From the NCBI GenBank assembly GCA_013399015.1, contig VWZX01004918.1, forward strand, positions 186,001 to 250,000: a DNA stretch of 64,000 bases. Direction: 5' to 3'. Position numbers and translations under genes: made by a program. Of this stretch, positions 21,881-33,030 are shown piece after piece. Numbering within the stretch: position 1 is the stretch's first letter; every line of letters starts with the position of its first letter. The notes beneath the pieces are model-generated. The model was not told the DNA's origin, searched no databases, and was given only the letters and a program-made list of their open reading frames with translations. Source of the DNA: Galbula dea. Taxonomy: Eukaryota; Chordata; Aves; Piciformes; Galbulidae.

Positions 21881-24800
21881 AATGGGAGTTAGGCAGGTAG
21901 CAGGTGGAAGTCTGAAAATTGTTATTCCCAAAGTATGACTGAACTTAGTGTTACTTTGCTGAGGTAGCAAATACACAGTGATTTGAACTTCAGCTGCTAC
22001 AGCTAGGTGTGGTTTTAGAAGTGGCTACAGTGAGCTGCAACACTTGAAGGACTAGAGTGTATCAGAAGTCAATGCACTCCTGAAATAACAGACAGAATTT
22101 CTGCTGATTCTTGTGGGAACTTAAAATTCTAGGCAGAGGCAGCAAGATGCTGCTAACTGACCTGGTGCCATGAAATGCAGGGACTATGCACAGATAACCT
22201 GAATGTGAACCTTCCAAAAAACCTGTCCATTAAGACACAGAATCAACAAAACATAAGTTATAGCTCTGAATAGGCACCATAAAGCTGTCATTTTTAGAAA
22301 GCAACTCTTTTTCAAGGATTATTGTGGTTACTAGCTGTGAGTCTTTATAATAGGTATCATGTTGTCGTAGGCAACATAAATACAGCACATTTGAATGTCT
22401 CCACAGCTACTGCTCCTGCATGTACTCAATGGCTTGAACAAACCACCAATTTGGTCTTTGGAGATGGATAAAACCTGGGCTAAGGCATTTTTTTATCCCC
22501 CTCCTATGAAGTGTTAAGGCTACGAAACAGGTGTATAAGAAAGTCTGCTTTATCTTGGATTGCAACGTGACAAATTTTTATGCAACATCAGGCTCAATTC
22601 ATGTGAAACTAAAGCTCTTAAAGCCTGTAGACACTGATCTCCTTCAGAAAAGGTAGCATCCATCCTCCCTGCCCACTGTGTAATTTTGCTGCAGTGCCAT
22701 TTCATGAGCAGGCATTTTTCAAGCTTTATGCTTTTGGATGACTGTGGCTTGGTAACAAAGAATAAATACCAATTAGGTGTGTTCAGTTAGAGGCTGTCTG
22801 TTGATGGAGGGTCAGAGAGAGGATGTCCTGTCAATAGTTTATGGTTGCAATTGTCTACAGCAGGTCACAAAGTCTGTGAGAAGAAATGCAGCATTTGAAT
22901 GGAGAGAAGGGGACTCAAAGGAAGCTCGTGGCTAAAGTCCTAGCAAGCAACATGTTAAATATAAACGTTAACCTTTTATTCTCATGGTTGTGTTTGGTTG
23001 GTTTTTTTTTTTCACTGAGATATAAGGTCTTTTCAATAGCCTGCAGGTCCTCCCCTTTTATTTTGATTTAAACCCCAGAATTTTAACACATAGGTGATTA
23101 ACATATTCTTCCCTCTCAAGCTGAAATATTCTTGTTTCTTATAGTTCCAGTAACGTTTCTACAGAGGCAGAGACAAGTCTGATGTTTGGGTTTTTTTTTC
23201 CCTAATCTCTTCCTAGGGTTTCCCAAAATGAAAACTCCAAATGCATTTAGTTTCCTCTCCAGCACTGTTATGCCTGACTCGTAAACCATCCTGCCAAATT
23301 AAATGTGATAAAAAAACCGCTCCATGAAAATGCAAACAAAATGTGTTACTTGAGAGACTTCCAAACTCTGTGCTTTGCTTCTACTTTATAAATGCTCTGT
23401 AGAGCATTTTGGGTTTTTTTCTTATTATTTTGGAGGTATGATCAGTGCTCAAGTTGAATGTCTGAATGCAGAATGGCCATTATGAGACTGACAAAGGGGA
23501 AGGTAATGGATCTGTGCATCACATATTCAGGGGTTTTGGTGACAGTGTAAGCTTGTTTTTCACTCTGTGTGTTATTTGCTGGAATGGCTAACCTGAGAAG
23601 GCACCAGTCTTGTCTTTTTTCTTCCTCCTTGGATATGATTATACTCAAAACCTCAAAAATCTTAAGTATAGGGTGTCTCAGGGAGAAAATCTGTTTCAGG
23701 TCTGGAGGAGCTGCAGTCTTGCTGCTAGGAGTTCTGCTCTGATCATCAGGTGCATCTTACCCTGTTGATGGGGAATGCTGGGTGAAGACAGACGAAGAAT
23801 GCTAGTGGAACTAGATACTTCTTGAAGTTCATGACACCTCTTGAGGTCCCAATCTGTTCAGTCTGCTCTAAAAATCTGACCTGCCTTTTCACCAGTCATA
23901 TCAGTGCTGGATGAGGACACTAAAACAGAGCTTGTAAGCAAAAAAATACTACAGAGATCTCCCCACCCCTTTTGCTGGAGTTGGGATAAATAGAATTGCA
24001 ACAAGAAATTCCAGGATTCAATAGAAATAGCAGACCTGTTCATCAGACCCCCATCTCTGGTGTAATCAGAGATAATGATTAAAAATAGAATTGACCCAGC
24101 AAGCCATCGTGAGTTTTGCCACAGCGGAGATTAAATTTTACTCTGTATCAAATACAGAGATATACAATAAGTTGTAAAGTGGCACTTACCTTTCTAAGGG
24201 TTGAATGAAAGTCCAGGTCTCTGAGAAGCTGGCAAATTGTCTGGTTGTCTCTTCCTTCCTTAGATGTTGTTTTTCCTAGTGCAGCATTGTATTTTCAGGA
24301 TAGATATTTGTTACATGAGCACTCATCCTGCAATGTGAGTAGAACAGTCCCTCGGATTTTGGGAACGCTCTGGGCACTAGATTTGCTTGAACTCCTTGAA
24401 GTCTTTGTTAAAACAACAGCCAAGACATGAAGGAATTGCTCTCCAGCCAAGTGTAGGAATGATGTGTAATGAGATGGAGGTGTATGCTAGGAACACTATG
24501 GTGCAGCTTTCAGCAGAAGAGCAGTGGTGGAGACCTGAACTACACCAGCCTCAAATCCACCCCTAAAAGAGGAAACTGGAGTTGCTCGTGTCCAGCACTG
24601 TCTGGCAGGTCAAGAGCCTTTACCAGAGCATGAGTAGTTCAGAAATGGTGCTGGCTCTTGGGAGATCATGCAGATTGCCCTTGCTATAGGTTTGTATGTA
24701 GATGAGCTTGAGGGGAAGGAGAAATCTTGTATGTCCTTGTGGGAGGTGTTGAGGTAAAAAGGAGTTGAGAATGAATTGACTTCCTCGTGGGTGGAGGTGC

Positions 24801-25699
24801 TCAGCACCTGCAGCTCTGTTAGCTTCCATCTGAAGCTCAGCTTTTTGGAAGCCTCTCCATGGTGTCAGTTCTTGGGAGATAAGTGCTTTGAAAAATAAGT
24901 GCTCAAGCATCAGAAGAAGTGGAAACCATCTAGGATTTGAGGAAGACATTTCTTATGCAGCTTGACATGTGTGAGCTTTCTTGTTGCTGTTCTAGAAATT
25001 ATTTGTAAATACATGAAATCTAACCTAAAAATCTAAAAGAAGCCCCAACACAGGAGGGGTTGAATTGAAATGCAAAGTTCATTGGCTTGAAATAAGACTG
25101 ACTTAAAAAAAAAAAAAAAGAAATCCCTTTTAGGCAGAGTTGTCCTCATCCACTGAGACACTTGTGATCTATGAGCTCTTTGAATTCACATGAGGCAAAG
25201 ATGCTTTCTAATTACTGAGAAATTAATTTGGGAGCCAAAACTCAAACCCTTTCTGCACAAACTAAACACCCCTTGTGTCCTGCACAAATTAAGCAGACTG
25301 TGTGCTACCTGTAAGTCCCCAGAGGATCATTTACAGACACACAGGAAATTATCCAGTTTGTATATGTTTCTAACACATTTTGAAAAATCCAGAAAAGAAA
25401 ATCTAACAGCTGCCCACATCTGTGGAGGTAAATGTAGAGGAAATTAAGTATTAGAAAACCCTTTTTAACCACCTAGTGGTTGGTGATGTTCTATTTCTAC
25501 AGCACGTCTTTTAAGCCAGCAGTAGGGCCCACCTATACTTGACAGGGAGCTTTGTGACAATGCCTTGTACATAGAAATATATATAATTTATGCATCTTAA
25601 AAAAAACACTATAGCCTCACACATATATTTCACAAATTACTTCAGCCTATTTTATTTGCAGCTTTTGTCTCCCAAACTGTTACATATTACAAATTAGGT
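21881..25699. other. Unique sequence, no gene recognised
   Basis: This 3.8 kb stretch has no recognised repeats. It holds an 18-base palindrome (AATGCTCTGTAGAGCATT, 23391-23408) and a poly-A run at 25105-25119. The 109-codon minus frame at 24620-24949 is unrecognised. Confidence 0.5.
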
Positions 25700-25910
25700 A
25701 AGGACATAATCCCCCAAGGTCTTCTGGTCAAACCCTCTCTTAATAATGAAGTTTTTTTTGATATAGTATATTTTCTTGTGCTTCTGCTAGCCTTCTTTTG
25801 AACATCTTGAATAATGAGGTTTCTCCTGCTCATCATGGGAGATTATTTCACATGGTAACGGATTTTTGCCAGTAGGAAGTTTTTGTTATTTGTTTCCTAA
25901 AGCTCTTTAT
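25700..25910 (-). mobile_element. Ancient CR1-like LINE relic
   Basis: The order of motifs follows a reversed CR1-clade 3' region: a 'ggtcttctggtcaaaccctc' block, then 'tttgaacatcttgaataatg' and 'gaggtttctcctgctcatca', then 'agtaggaagtttttgttatt'. Divergence is far higher than in the other copies here, so it is likely an old element predating the main avian CR1 expansion. Exact family and edges are uncertain. Confidence 0.45.
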
Positions 25911-26200
25911 CACCTTTCAAATACTGGAGTGAATCATATGTTCTTTGATAACTGTCTTGAAACATCTATAATGAATCCCCATCTAGAAGAAATGCATGAA
26001 TTTTCAGTAAGACGAGGAGAGCTAATGATAGAAAATGGAATGAAAAATTGAAGGATAAGGCTGAACAATGTCACAATGCATATTTTCTATCCATGTATTT
26101 GGTTAAATCAAATTAATAAGAAAAAAACAAAGGAGACAACAATTTACTTCTACTTCTGGCACAGAAAAATCCTCTCACTCCTTACCCTTATTTATCTTCA

Positions 26201-26347
26201 GAATCACAGAATGTCAGGGGTTGGAAGGGACCTCAAAAGATCATCTAGTCCAATCCCCCTGCCAGAGCAGGATTCTTCCCGGACCAGGAATCGAACTCTG
26301 GCCCCAGTGGTGAGAGCACCAAATACTAAACACTAGACCACCATTTC
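26201..26347 (-). mobile_element. tRNA-Glu/CR1 composite, candidate SINE
   Basis: Read on the minus strand, 26347-26276 is a tRNA-Glu(CTC)-like sequence. It has an A-box-like TGGTCTAGTGT, an anticodon loop CTCTCAC flanked by pairing bases, a B-box-like AGTTCGATTCC, and a 3' acceptor GGTCCGGGAA. At 26275 it passes directly into a CR1-type 3' tail containing TTGGACTAGATGATC and GGTCCCTTCCAACCCC and ending ATTCTGTGATTC. A tRNA head with pol III promoter boxes joined to a LINE 3' tail is the structure of a tRNA-derived SINE mobilised by that LINE. The 5' half of the acceptor stem (GAAATGG) no longer pairs with the 3' half, so a functional tRNA is unlikely. A one-off template-switch chimera is the alternative. 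Confidence 0.72.
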
Positions 26348-26792
26348 TTTCCAGCTAAAGGAACTGAATGGTTAATCTGATCAGAAATGGCCATGACATT
26401 CATCCAAATTTTTTTTAAAATCCACCTTCCTTTCAAGTGCTTTAATGAATCTTCATGAAATCCTTTGAATTTAATAGGATTATATATGCTAATAAAAATA
26501 TAGATATTTAAGACTATTCCAGGTGACTCTTGTGCCTCCTTTTTTATGAGTCAACTTGAGCTAGCTTACAAAACTTAGTTTTGTAAGAGGTAAAGAACTA
26601 CTCTGATTTCAACCCAATCTTCCCTAGAGAATTATAAATGCGTGTTCAAACAGTTGGTTTCCAAGATGTTGGGATTGTTATCCTGTAACAGCTAGGGGCC
26701 TCACAAAGTCCCATCCTAGCAATATGATTTGTTTAAAAGCTTTATACAAAACACAGTTTTTGCACAAATTCTGTGATGAATTAATAGATATT
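26348..26792. other. AT-rich unique sequence, no gene recognised
   Basis: Nothing is recognised. A palindrome-like 'aaaacttagttttg' lies near 26570-26583. Confidence 0.45.
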
Positions 26793-27080
26793 AATTGTCC
26801 AAAAAAGGGCAATGAAGCTGATGAAGGATCTACAGCACAAGTGTTAAGAGGAGGAACTGAGAGAATTGGGGTTGTTCAGTCTGGAGAACAGGAGGCTCAG
26901 GGGAGACCTTTTTGCTCTCTACAGCTCCCTGAAAGGAGATGATAGAGAGGTGGGGCTCAGTCTCTTCTCCCAGCTAATAAGTGATAGGACAAGAGGAAAT
27001 GGCTTCAAGTTGCACCAGGGGAGGTTTAGATTAGGTATTGGGAAGAATTTCTTCCCTGAGAGGGTTATCAGGCATTGGCT
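26793..27080 (+). mobile_element. CR1 ORF2 fragment, truncated at both ends
   Basis: Starts in ORF2 at 'attgtccaaaaaagggcaat' and runs through an open frame (26866-27117) with FSLENRRLRGDL, GNGFKLHQGRF and IGKNFFPERVIRHW. It breaks after 'gttatcaggcattgg' at about 27080 without the last ORF2 codons or the 3' UTR. It resembles 5515-6006 in subfamily and in where its 3' similarity ends. Confidence 0.93.
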
Positions 27081-28190
27081 GCAATATCCTAAACTGTTTC
27101 TCATTGACCTTCCATAAGCCTGTGCTGGTCTGTAGTGGTCAGAGACCCATCGTCTTTACAGAATTAGGTATGAGACCTGGGGAAATGCACACTAAAGAAA
27201 TGGGGTTTTCCCTGATGTTTCATGTTGCTTTACCTGCCATAAGTAGAGGATTTTACAGCACACTTGCTGTGCATTAGACCTGAAATACAAGTACACTGGA
27301 AGTGGGGCTGTAAAGCTGCAAAAATAGTCAGGGAAAGAAGAGTTCTGTATGGCCCAAAAACATGACTAGAACATTGTGCATGTGAAATGAAGTTAACTAC
27401 CTAAAAGCAGCAGTGGTCCTAATGGTATACTGTTCTTCAGTTTTCCTTCATTTAAATGTGCTGAGTGACCTCTAATCACAAGAAAACTTGAGATGTAACA
27501 TTTGGAGCCTTTGGTCAGAATAAATGATACCAACAACAGTGGATGCCTTGAGGCAGGAGAGACTTGTACTTTTTGGAGCAGTTAATGAAACAGTTATAAT
27601 AACTTTCTTCACATTGTATACATTATTTCTTTGTCTCCTATGGTCACCTTCTGCAGATATGTCACCAAACAGATTAATTTGCAGACTATTCATAGAAACC
27701 TATTGAAAAGTCTTCCATTTATTTTTGGATGTATATCAGATATCTGGATCTTGGAGCTACAGTCTGCATGCTATAGACAGGATATTTTGTTCTCTGAGTA
27801 GATTCAGGTTACCTTGAGTGAGGAATTACAAATCTGGAAGAATCTTGTCATTACCTTCAGATTAAAAACTGAGTATTCTCTTAAGTTGTTACTGTTAGTA
27901 ATAAGAGGCCCTTGAAGAAAATTCAACAATAAGGGAGATGCCATATTTGCTGATGTGCTATTTATTTAGTCTTTTTTTTCTCCCACAAAACACTAAGGCA
28001 GGAGGGCATAATCAATTATGAAACATATTATATATTCTTCTTCAGCTTAAGGAGAGCCTAAATGTCTCGTACTTCTAAATACAGCTCTGCTGGTTGACAG
28101 CTTCTCAGCTCTGAAGGCTGAAGGTCAAGAGAATGCATTATTTATCTGAGGGAGATTTGTTGTTTGTCCTGGAAATTATGGTGTTTTATA

Positions 28191-28235
28191 TGTTTATATA
28201 TTTCTGTGGATATATATACATATTTATATATAAAC
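28191..28235. repeat. AT-rich inverted repeat
   Basis: TGTTTATATA (28191-28200) and TATATAAACA (28226-28235) are perfect reverse complements separated by 25 mostly AT bases, so a 10-bp-stem hairpin or cruciform is possible. This could be simple AT expansion. Confidence 0.7.
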
Positions 28236-28493
28236 ATAATACAGGTTGGTTTTTTTTCTAAATCATGAAGTAAAAATAGGAAATAGTGAGTATTCACCGT
28301 GGTGAAGCAGGGGCAAAAGGCAGTGCAATCCATGAGATTTATGGGAGCTGAAAAAGCTATTTTCAGATTGTGTCAGAACAAGCAAAACAGTTAATTGTGG
28401 TGCTTATAGATAGGGATACTGATGTATTGGAAAAAATGGGAAATTCAAAGCACTGATGACTCTTTGAACAAGAATATCAGGGAAATATTGCCA

Positions 28494-28695
28494 AGCAAAT
28501 GAAGATGAGTAATGTCAGATGATGGCTGTCAAGCAGACGAGACGCTAACGAAACTGGCCAATCTTGGATGACAATTGTTAAGTGGACATGAACCAACAGA
28601 GATAAATGATGGGGGATGATGATGAATGTTGAGAAGGCAAGAAGCAAATGAAGATAAATAATGTCAGGTGATGTTTACTGAGCAGCTAGGTACAA
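28494..28695. repeat. Degenerate ~49-bp tandem repeat, about four units
   Basis: 'Agcaaatgaagatgagtaat' (28494) recurs as 'agcaaatgaagataaataat' (28642), 148 bases later. Between them lie two weaker units, visible as 'gatgacaattgttaagtgg' (28567) against 'gatgatgaatgttgagaag' (28618), which are 51 bases apart. The intervals fit a period of 49-51 bases with heavy divergence. Confidence 0.5.
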
Positions 28696-29770
28696 AACTG
28701 TTTTCTTTTTCAGATGGTTCACTCACAGTGGATTCTTGAGTAAAGCCCCTTCTGCATGAGCTTGTGTGTTTTGAATTTAGAGTAACTATCTGACAATTAA
28801 ATAACACTAAAAAAAGCTTCTGGTAATCCTTTTTTTCTAATTCTTTTCTTTACTTTTAATGCTGCAAATGTATGCCATCATCTCCTCCTCCTTGGATTTA
28901 GTTACAGTTGAGATATGCTCCTCTCAGTGAGCTCCTCATTCAAGAAAACAGTGTTGTACTGTGGGTGCTAAGGAAGCAGAAAGGCTTATTAATATTTCTT
29001 CACATTCAGGCTTTTACAAACACAAATTGCTCTGTTGTTTTTTTTTATGTTTGCCTATTCCTTCCTTATTGAATTTTAAATTGAATTTAGTTTGTGTTCT
29101 TTTCCCACAACAAACAAAAAAAGCCCCACCTTCTTGTCTCCTTCAGTAGTCTTAGGAAGGTCTCTTGGGGTATAATATTCTTATATCTTACACTTGGATT
29201 AGATTCAGACTTGAGCAAGTTTGTAAGCTGAGCTTTAAGTCTCTACTGATGACAAGGCAACCAAGCTCTTGAGGTCTGAATGAGAGGCAGCAGGAGGGAT
29301 CAAAACCTACTTAGTTGAGAAGAACTTCAGTCAGGTCACCTTAGGCATCTAACCCAGCAAACCTCAAGAGACAGCTTAATTCTGCTCCCTTCATTGTGGA
29401 GCGTTTGGGCTCTTGTATCACTCAGTTGTTCTCCATGTGTTTGTGTGGTATTCTGTCTGTCTAACATCTGCTTTGGTGGTGGCAATTCATGTCATCTACT
29501 TATTCTCATTAAAATGCAGTTTTCTACTTTAAACCAAAGCACAGTGCAGCACTTGCCAGTAGTTGTCTTATGTTGGTATTCAAAATACTAAAGTAATTTC
29601 ACATGCTTATACTGTCCCAGCCTTTCTCTTTCTCTATCATGTAGATTTAAGGTCTGATTTACCCTCATTTTTTTTAGCTCTTCCCTGCACAGTCACTTCC
29701 ACTGCCTCAAAGTGCCTTTAGTATTACACCATGCTTATCAGAAACACTTTATTCTCCTTCTTTCTTCTTT

Positions 29771-29882
29771 AAAAAGAAAAACAAAAACAAACAACACAAA
29801 TCAAGCCCAAATAACCCTCCAAGAACCCTAAACCAAAGAAACAAACAAAGAAAACAGCTGAAAAAAAAACCCAATCCAAAAC
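29771..29882 (+). repeat. A-rich (CAAA-like) low-complexity tract
   Basis: Runs of A broken by single C or G, with 'aaagaaacaaacaaagaaaa' near 29834. The 83-codon minus frame over it is a composition artefact. Confidence 0.8.
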
Positions 29883-30699
29883 CTGCTGCTTGCACCAGCA
29901 CTGCTGTAGTTTTGTCCTTGTCTCTGGTGGTGATGGCCACCCCGAGGCAATCTATGGGGTCAGAGCAGGTTGAGGAGCTGGTCTCTGACTCCTTCTTCAT
30001 CTTTCCATGGCTGAGTCACCAGCAGGTGTTAATTTTCCATCAGAGTTTCGCTGGAGGTGACTCAGTTTCATAAAGGCTGTGCTGCTTTATCTCCATGGTC
30101 TCCAGTTAGATGTCGCAGAAGCCAACGGGCATGAGGTGATTCATAAAGACCCCTTAGGCTGGTTCTATCAAGAGTCGTATTTTTCCATGTCAGCCTGCTA
30201 GTTGGCATTTAATATCTGTTTCTGAGAGGAAGCAACAGGAAAATAATTTTCCCAGAAGTGTCTTTTTCCTCTTTCAGATGGGTGGATGTTCTCTTAGTAA
30301 TCACACTTTTTGATGAAAGGATAAAACCTCTTCATTGGATGGATCCACCTGAGATGTTATTGCTTTTTTTCCATGTTTCATATATTTCCATGTTTGGATA
30401 GAGGAATGGTGATTAATTATTTAGTAGTATTATGATTCACTGATATACAGAAACTGAGAAACAGGGACCATTTTCACAGTGCCAAACTTAAATGTTAGCT
30501 AAGTGTTTGGCTCTGATCAATATATTTTGGTATATTGCTCAAGCTGGTATTAACACTTCTGAAAGAATCAAGTTTAGTGGGAAGAAACTAATGCTTATTT
30601 AATTAGAAGTGAAATTTCATTATGCCTTTAGTTATGCTTATGTGTTTGCATAAGAGCTATCATCTTGTCTGAGTTTAAGCAGAAGTAGTTTAACATCAA

Positions 30700-30823
30700 A
30701 ATTCAAACCCCAACTGGATGCATTTCTGTGTGACCTGGACTAGGGAATTCTGCTCTGACGTGGGGTTGGACTAGATGATCTTTTAAGGTCCCTTCCAACT
30801 CCTAACATCCTGTGATTCTATGA
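30700..30823 (+). mobile_element. CR1 3'-end fragment, same tail type as the tRNA-Glu composite
   Basis: Sense CR1 end: 'caactggatgcatttctgtg', 'tgacctggactagggaattc', 'gttggactagatgatctttt', 'aaggtcccttccaactccta' and terminal 'tgtgattctatga'. The TTGGACTAGATGATCTTTT and GGTCCCTTCCAAC blocks match the tail of 26201-26275 and differ from the dominant CR1 type in the window. Confidence 0.9.
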
Positions 30824-31156
30824 AAATGTTCTGACACAGGTACACTAATGAACTAGAAAATTTTCAAAAGCATTTACCTGACCCTAACCCCCAGATGCCA
30901 TTTTGGATATAATGTACTGTCCTATACTGAAACAAAACAGCCCAAAACCCCAGAATTGTTATCTACTATGAAAAACTAGGCTTACAATTTCATACTCAAA
31001 GTTGTCTTTTGGTCTCTGGGTAGTTGAACAACTATGGAAAACTAGTTTTTTAAATGGTTAAATTTTAGAAGTATTAAGTGACAAAAGGCTGAGAGTCTTC
31101 TCTAACAATTAGTGGGAAAATATGGGGATGTTTGGGTTGAATTCCAATGAACATCA

Positions 31157-31915
31157 ATGAAACATAAAAGAATCCTTCATGTTACTGCAGCTGCAAATCC
31201 TCCACATGAATTTTCCAGTCCAAGGAGCATTAATGAAAGTACATGGAATATAACAATGGGTTTTGTAATTGGCTTAACTTCTGCCAAATTCAGTGCCACT
31301 GGGCTCCCTTCCCATAGTTTCTTGTTATCTCATTATTGCCTTACAAAGGGCATAGGCTTGGATAGTACAAAATGGATAAAATTGTTCCAATTCTGGTATT
31401 GTTTGAAAGCAAGGATTTTCATGTGGTTTGAGGACTCCCAGTAAAGCCTGAGCTGGTCAGATCCACTGTGGGTGACAGTTTCTTTCTGGTTCACAGTTGT
31501 AAATAGCCAAATGTGCATCTTGGATATTGCTCCTCCTGCTTTTACGATTTGGGAAAGAGAAAAATTAGTAGATGATGTTTTGCTTCAAAAAGACACACAC
31601 AAATTAATTTACAATATTTTAGTACCATCCAACAAAATCACAAGACTTTTTATTTTAGTTATTTTGAGATTTGAAATTATGAAATTATGCAACATTTTTC
31701 TTCCTAATACCACTATGGGCTATCAACCTGACACCCAAGCTTTTACATCTGAGAATCCTTTAGATCAACATCTTAGACAGGTTTCAGGATGGAAATTGAG
31801 CTACATGTTAGGAATATTGCTCATCATAGTTTTCCAGGTTTTGTGTTCCTTTTATTATTTTTTTTTTTGGTGTGTTCTGTCTTGGATATTTCAGGCCATA
31901 AAGCAGCTAATATAG
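31157..31915 (+). pseudogene. Long decayed frame, possible retroviral env 3' relic
   Basis: From the ATG at 31157 the same frame stays open to 31915 apart from one TAA at 31442-31444. That is about 253 codons with one internal stop, in DNA where stops are frequent. The C-terminal third has a short polar stretch followed by a strongly hydrophobic segment of about 20 residues, a cluster of aromatic residues, and a short lysine-containing tail before the natural stop at 31913-31915. That order is reminiscent of a retroviral transmembrane envelope subunit. No conserved cysteine motif or fusion peptide could be confirmed, no gag or pol was found beside it, and upstream of 31157 the frame is broken by TGA and TAA. 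A chance open frame remains quite possible. Confidence 0.25.
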
Positions 31916-31920
31916 AAAAG

Positions 31921-31983
31921 ATAAATATTTATATTTTTATATAAATTTATATTTTCTATTTATATTTATTTATAAATATAAAA
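31921..31983. repeat. AT-only low-complexity tract
   Basis: About 60 bases of nearly pure A/T made of TTTATATTT-type words that partly pair with each other, lying immediately after the long frame. Confidence 0.85.
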
Positions 31984-32584
31984 CTTAGCATTCTTTTAGT
32001 TATTGCATGACCTTGGAAAGGTATGACAAGTTCTGTAATTACGAAGCTATTTATAAATAGCAAAGTGAAGTCCATATATTTGCTACTGAATCTACAGGGA
32101 AATGTTGAATTATACTCTAGGTGGTACATTTTCACACACTTTTATTCTGTAGTATAAAATCCTTTGGACTGCTGCTGTTTTGTGGAGTTTCTATATAGCT
32201 TTTTCTCCCCCATCCAGTGTTCTTGCAACTCCCTGGCACCTCTAAAAAGAAGTGAGATTTTATCAATTATCACTTCAAATATCATCAGAAAAAATGGAAT
32301 TGAAACAACCCCAAGCCCTCCCAAATGCCTCATACCATCAAAACATTAACACTTTAGAATAAAGACTATTTTCACACTTAACCAGCTGACAACATATGAA
32401 AAAAAAAAAAAGTAAAAGAGAAAATAATTTGGACTGCAGTTTTGGATGTCAAGTTCATGGAGGAGACAAGGATGGAGGTTTCCTGTTCAAGCAAGCAAAA
32501 AGAAATTTCTAATCCTGGAAAATAGGCATAAATCTTGAAGTAGCCTGAATTTAACTGATGACCTGTAAATTGTAAATGTGCTGA

Positions 32585-32636
32585 CACAGAATTACAGGAT
32601 CATTAAGGTTGAAAAAGAGCTCCAGGATCATCACAC
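32585..32636 (-). mobile_element. CR1 terminal fragment
   Basis: 'Cacagaattacaggatcatt', 'aaggttgaaaaagagctcca' and 'ggatcatcac' are the reversed last ~50 bases of CR1. Confidence 0.78.
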
Positions 32637-32923
32637 ATACAAAAAGGGCAGAAAGGTTATTTGACATACATGCCTCTGGCTCTCTTTTCATCCTTTGCAA
32701 CTTCTTGGTGTCTGACCTGGGTGGTGGAGTTGCATGGCAGTGAGAAGCATGGCTGAAAACATGGGTACTTGTGGGTAGAATGAGTTGGTAGCAACCAGAA
32801 CTTCCATACCGTGCTGCTGCCTGCACCCTCTCCTAGACAGACAAGATTCAGTGAAAGACCTCTTTTCTTGATCTCCTAGATGCCTGGCCTTAAGCTTTTA
32901 AGTGCCAAAAAGGACACTGTGAA

Positions 32924-33030
32924 AGAATCATAGAATCATTGTGGTTGGAGAAGACCTCCGAGATCCTCGAGGCCATCCACCCAATGCTACCATGCTCATC
33001 AATAAACTATGTCCCCAATACCTCACAAGC
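32924..33030 (-). mobile_element. CR1 3'-end fragment
   Basis: Reversed CR1: 'agaatcatagaatcattgtg', 'gttggagaagacctccgaga', 'taccatgctcatcaataaac' and 'tatgtccccaatacctcaca'. It is the same subfamily as 4172-4276. Confidence 0.88.

Larger units (their letters stand above)
27081..30699. other. Unique and low-complexity sequence, no gene recognised
   Basis: It contains the AT-rich hairpin at 28191-28235, the degenerate tandem repeat at 28494-28695 and an A-rich tract at 29771-29882 (each listed). The rest is unassigned. TAATTA-type motifs and a TTATGC/GCATAA inverted pair lie at about 30400-30655. Confidence 0.5.
30824..32584. other. AT-rich sequence with a possible retroviral relic
   Basis: Apart from the reading frame at 31157-31915 and the AT-rich tract after it, nothing is recognised. 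A poly-A run lies at 32399-32411. I could not identify LTRs, a primer-binding site or a polypurine tract. Confidence 0.4.

Noticed and set aside
26276..26347. Functional tRNA-Glu gene
   Set aside because: The 5' acceptor half does not pair with the 3' half, and the 3' end runs into a CR1 tail instead of a pol III terminator.
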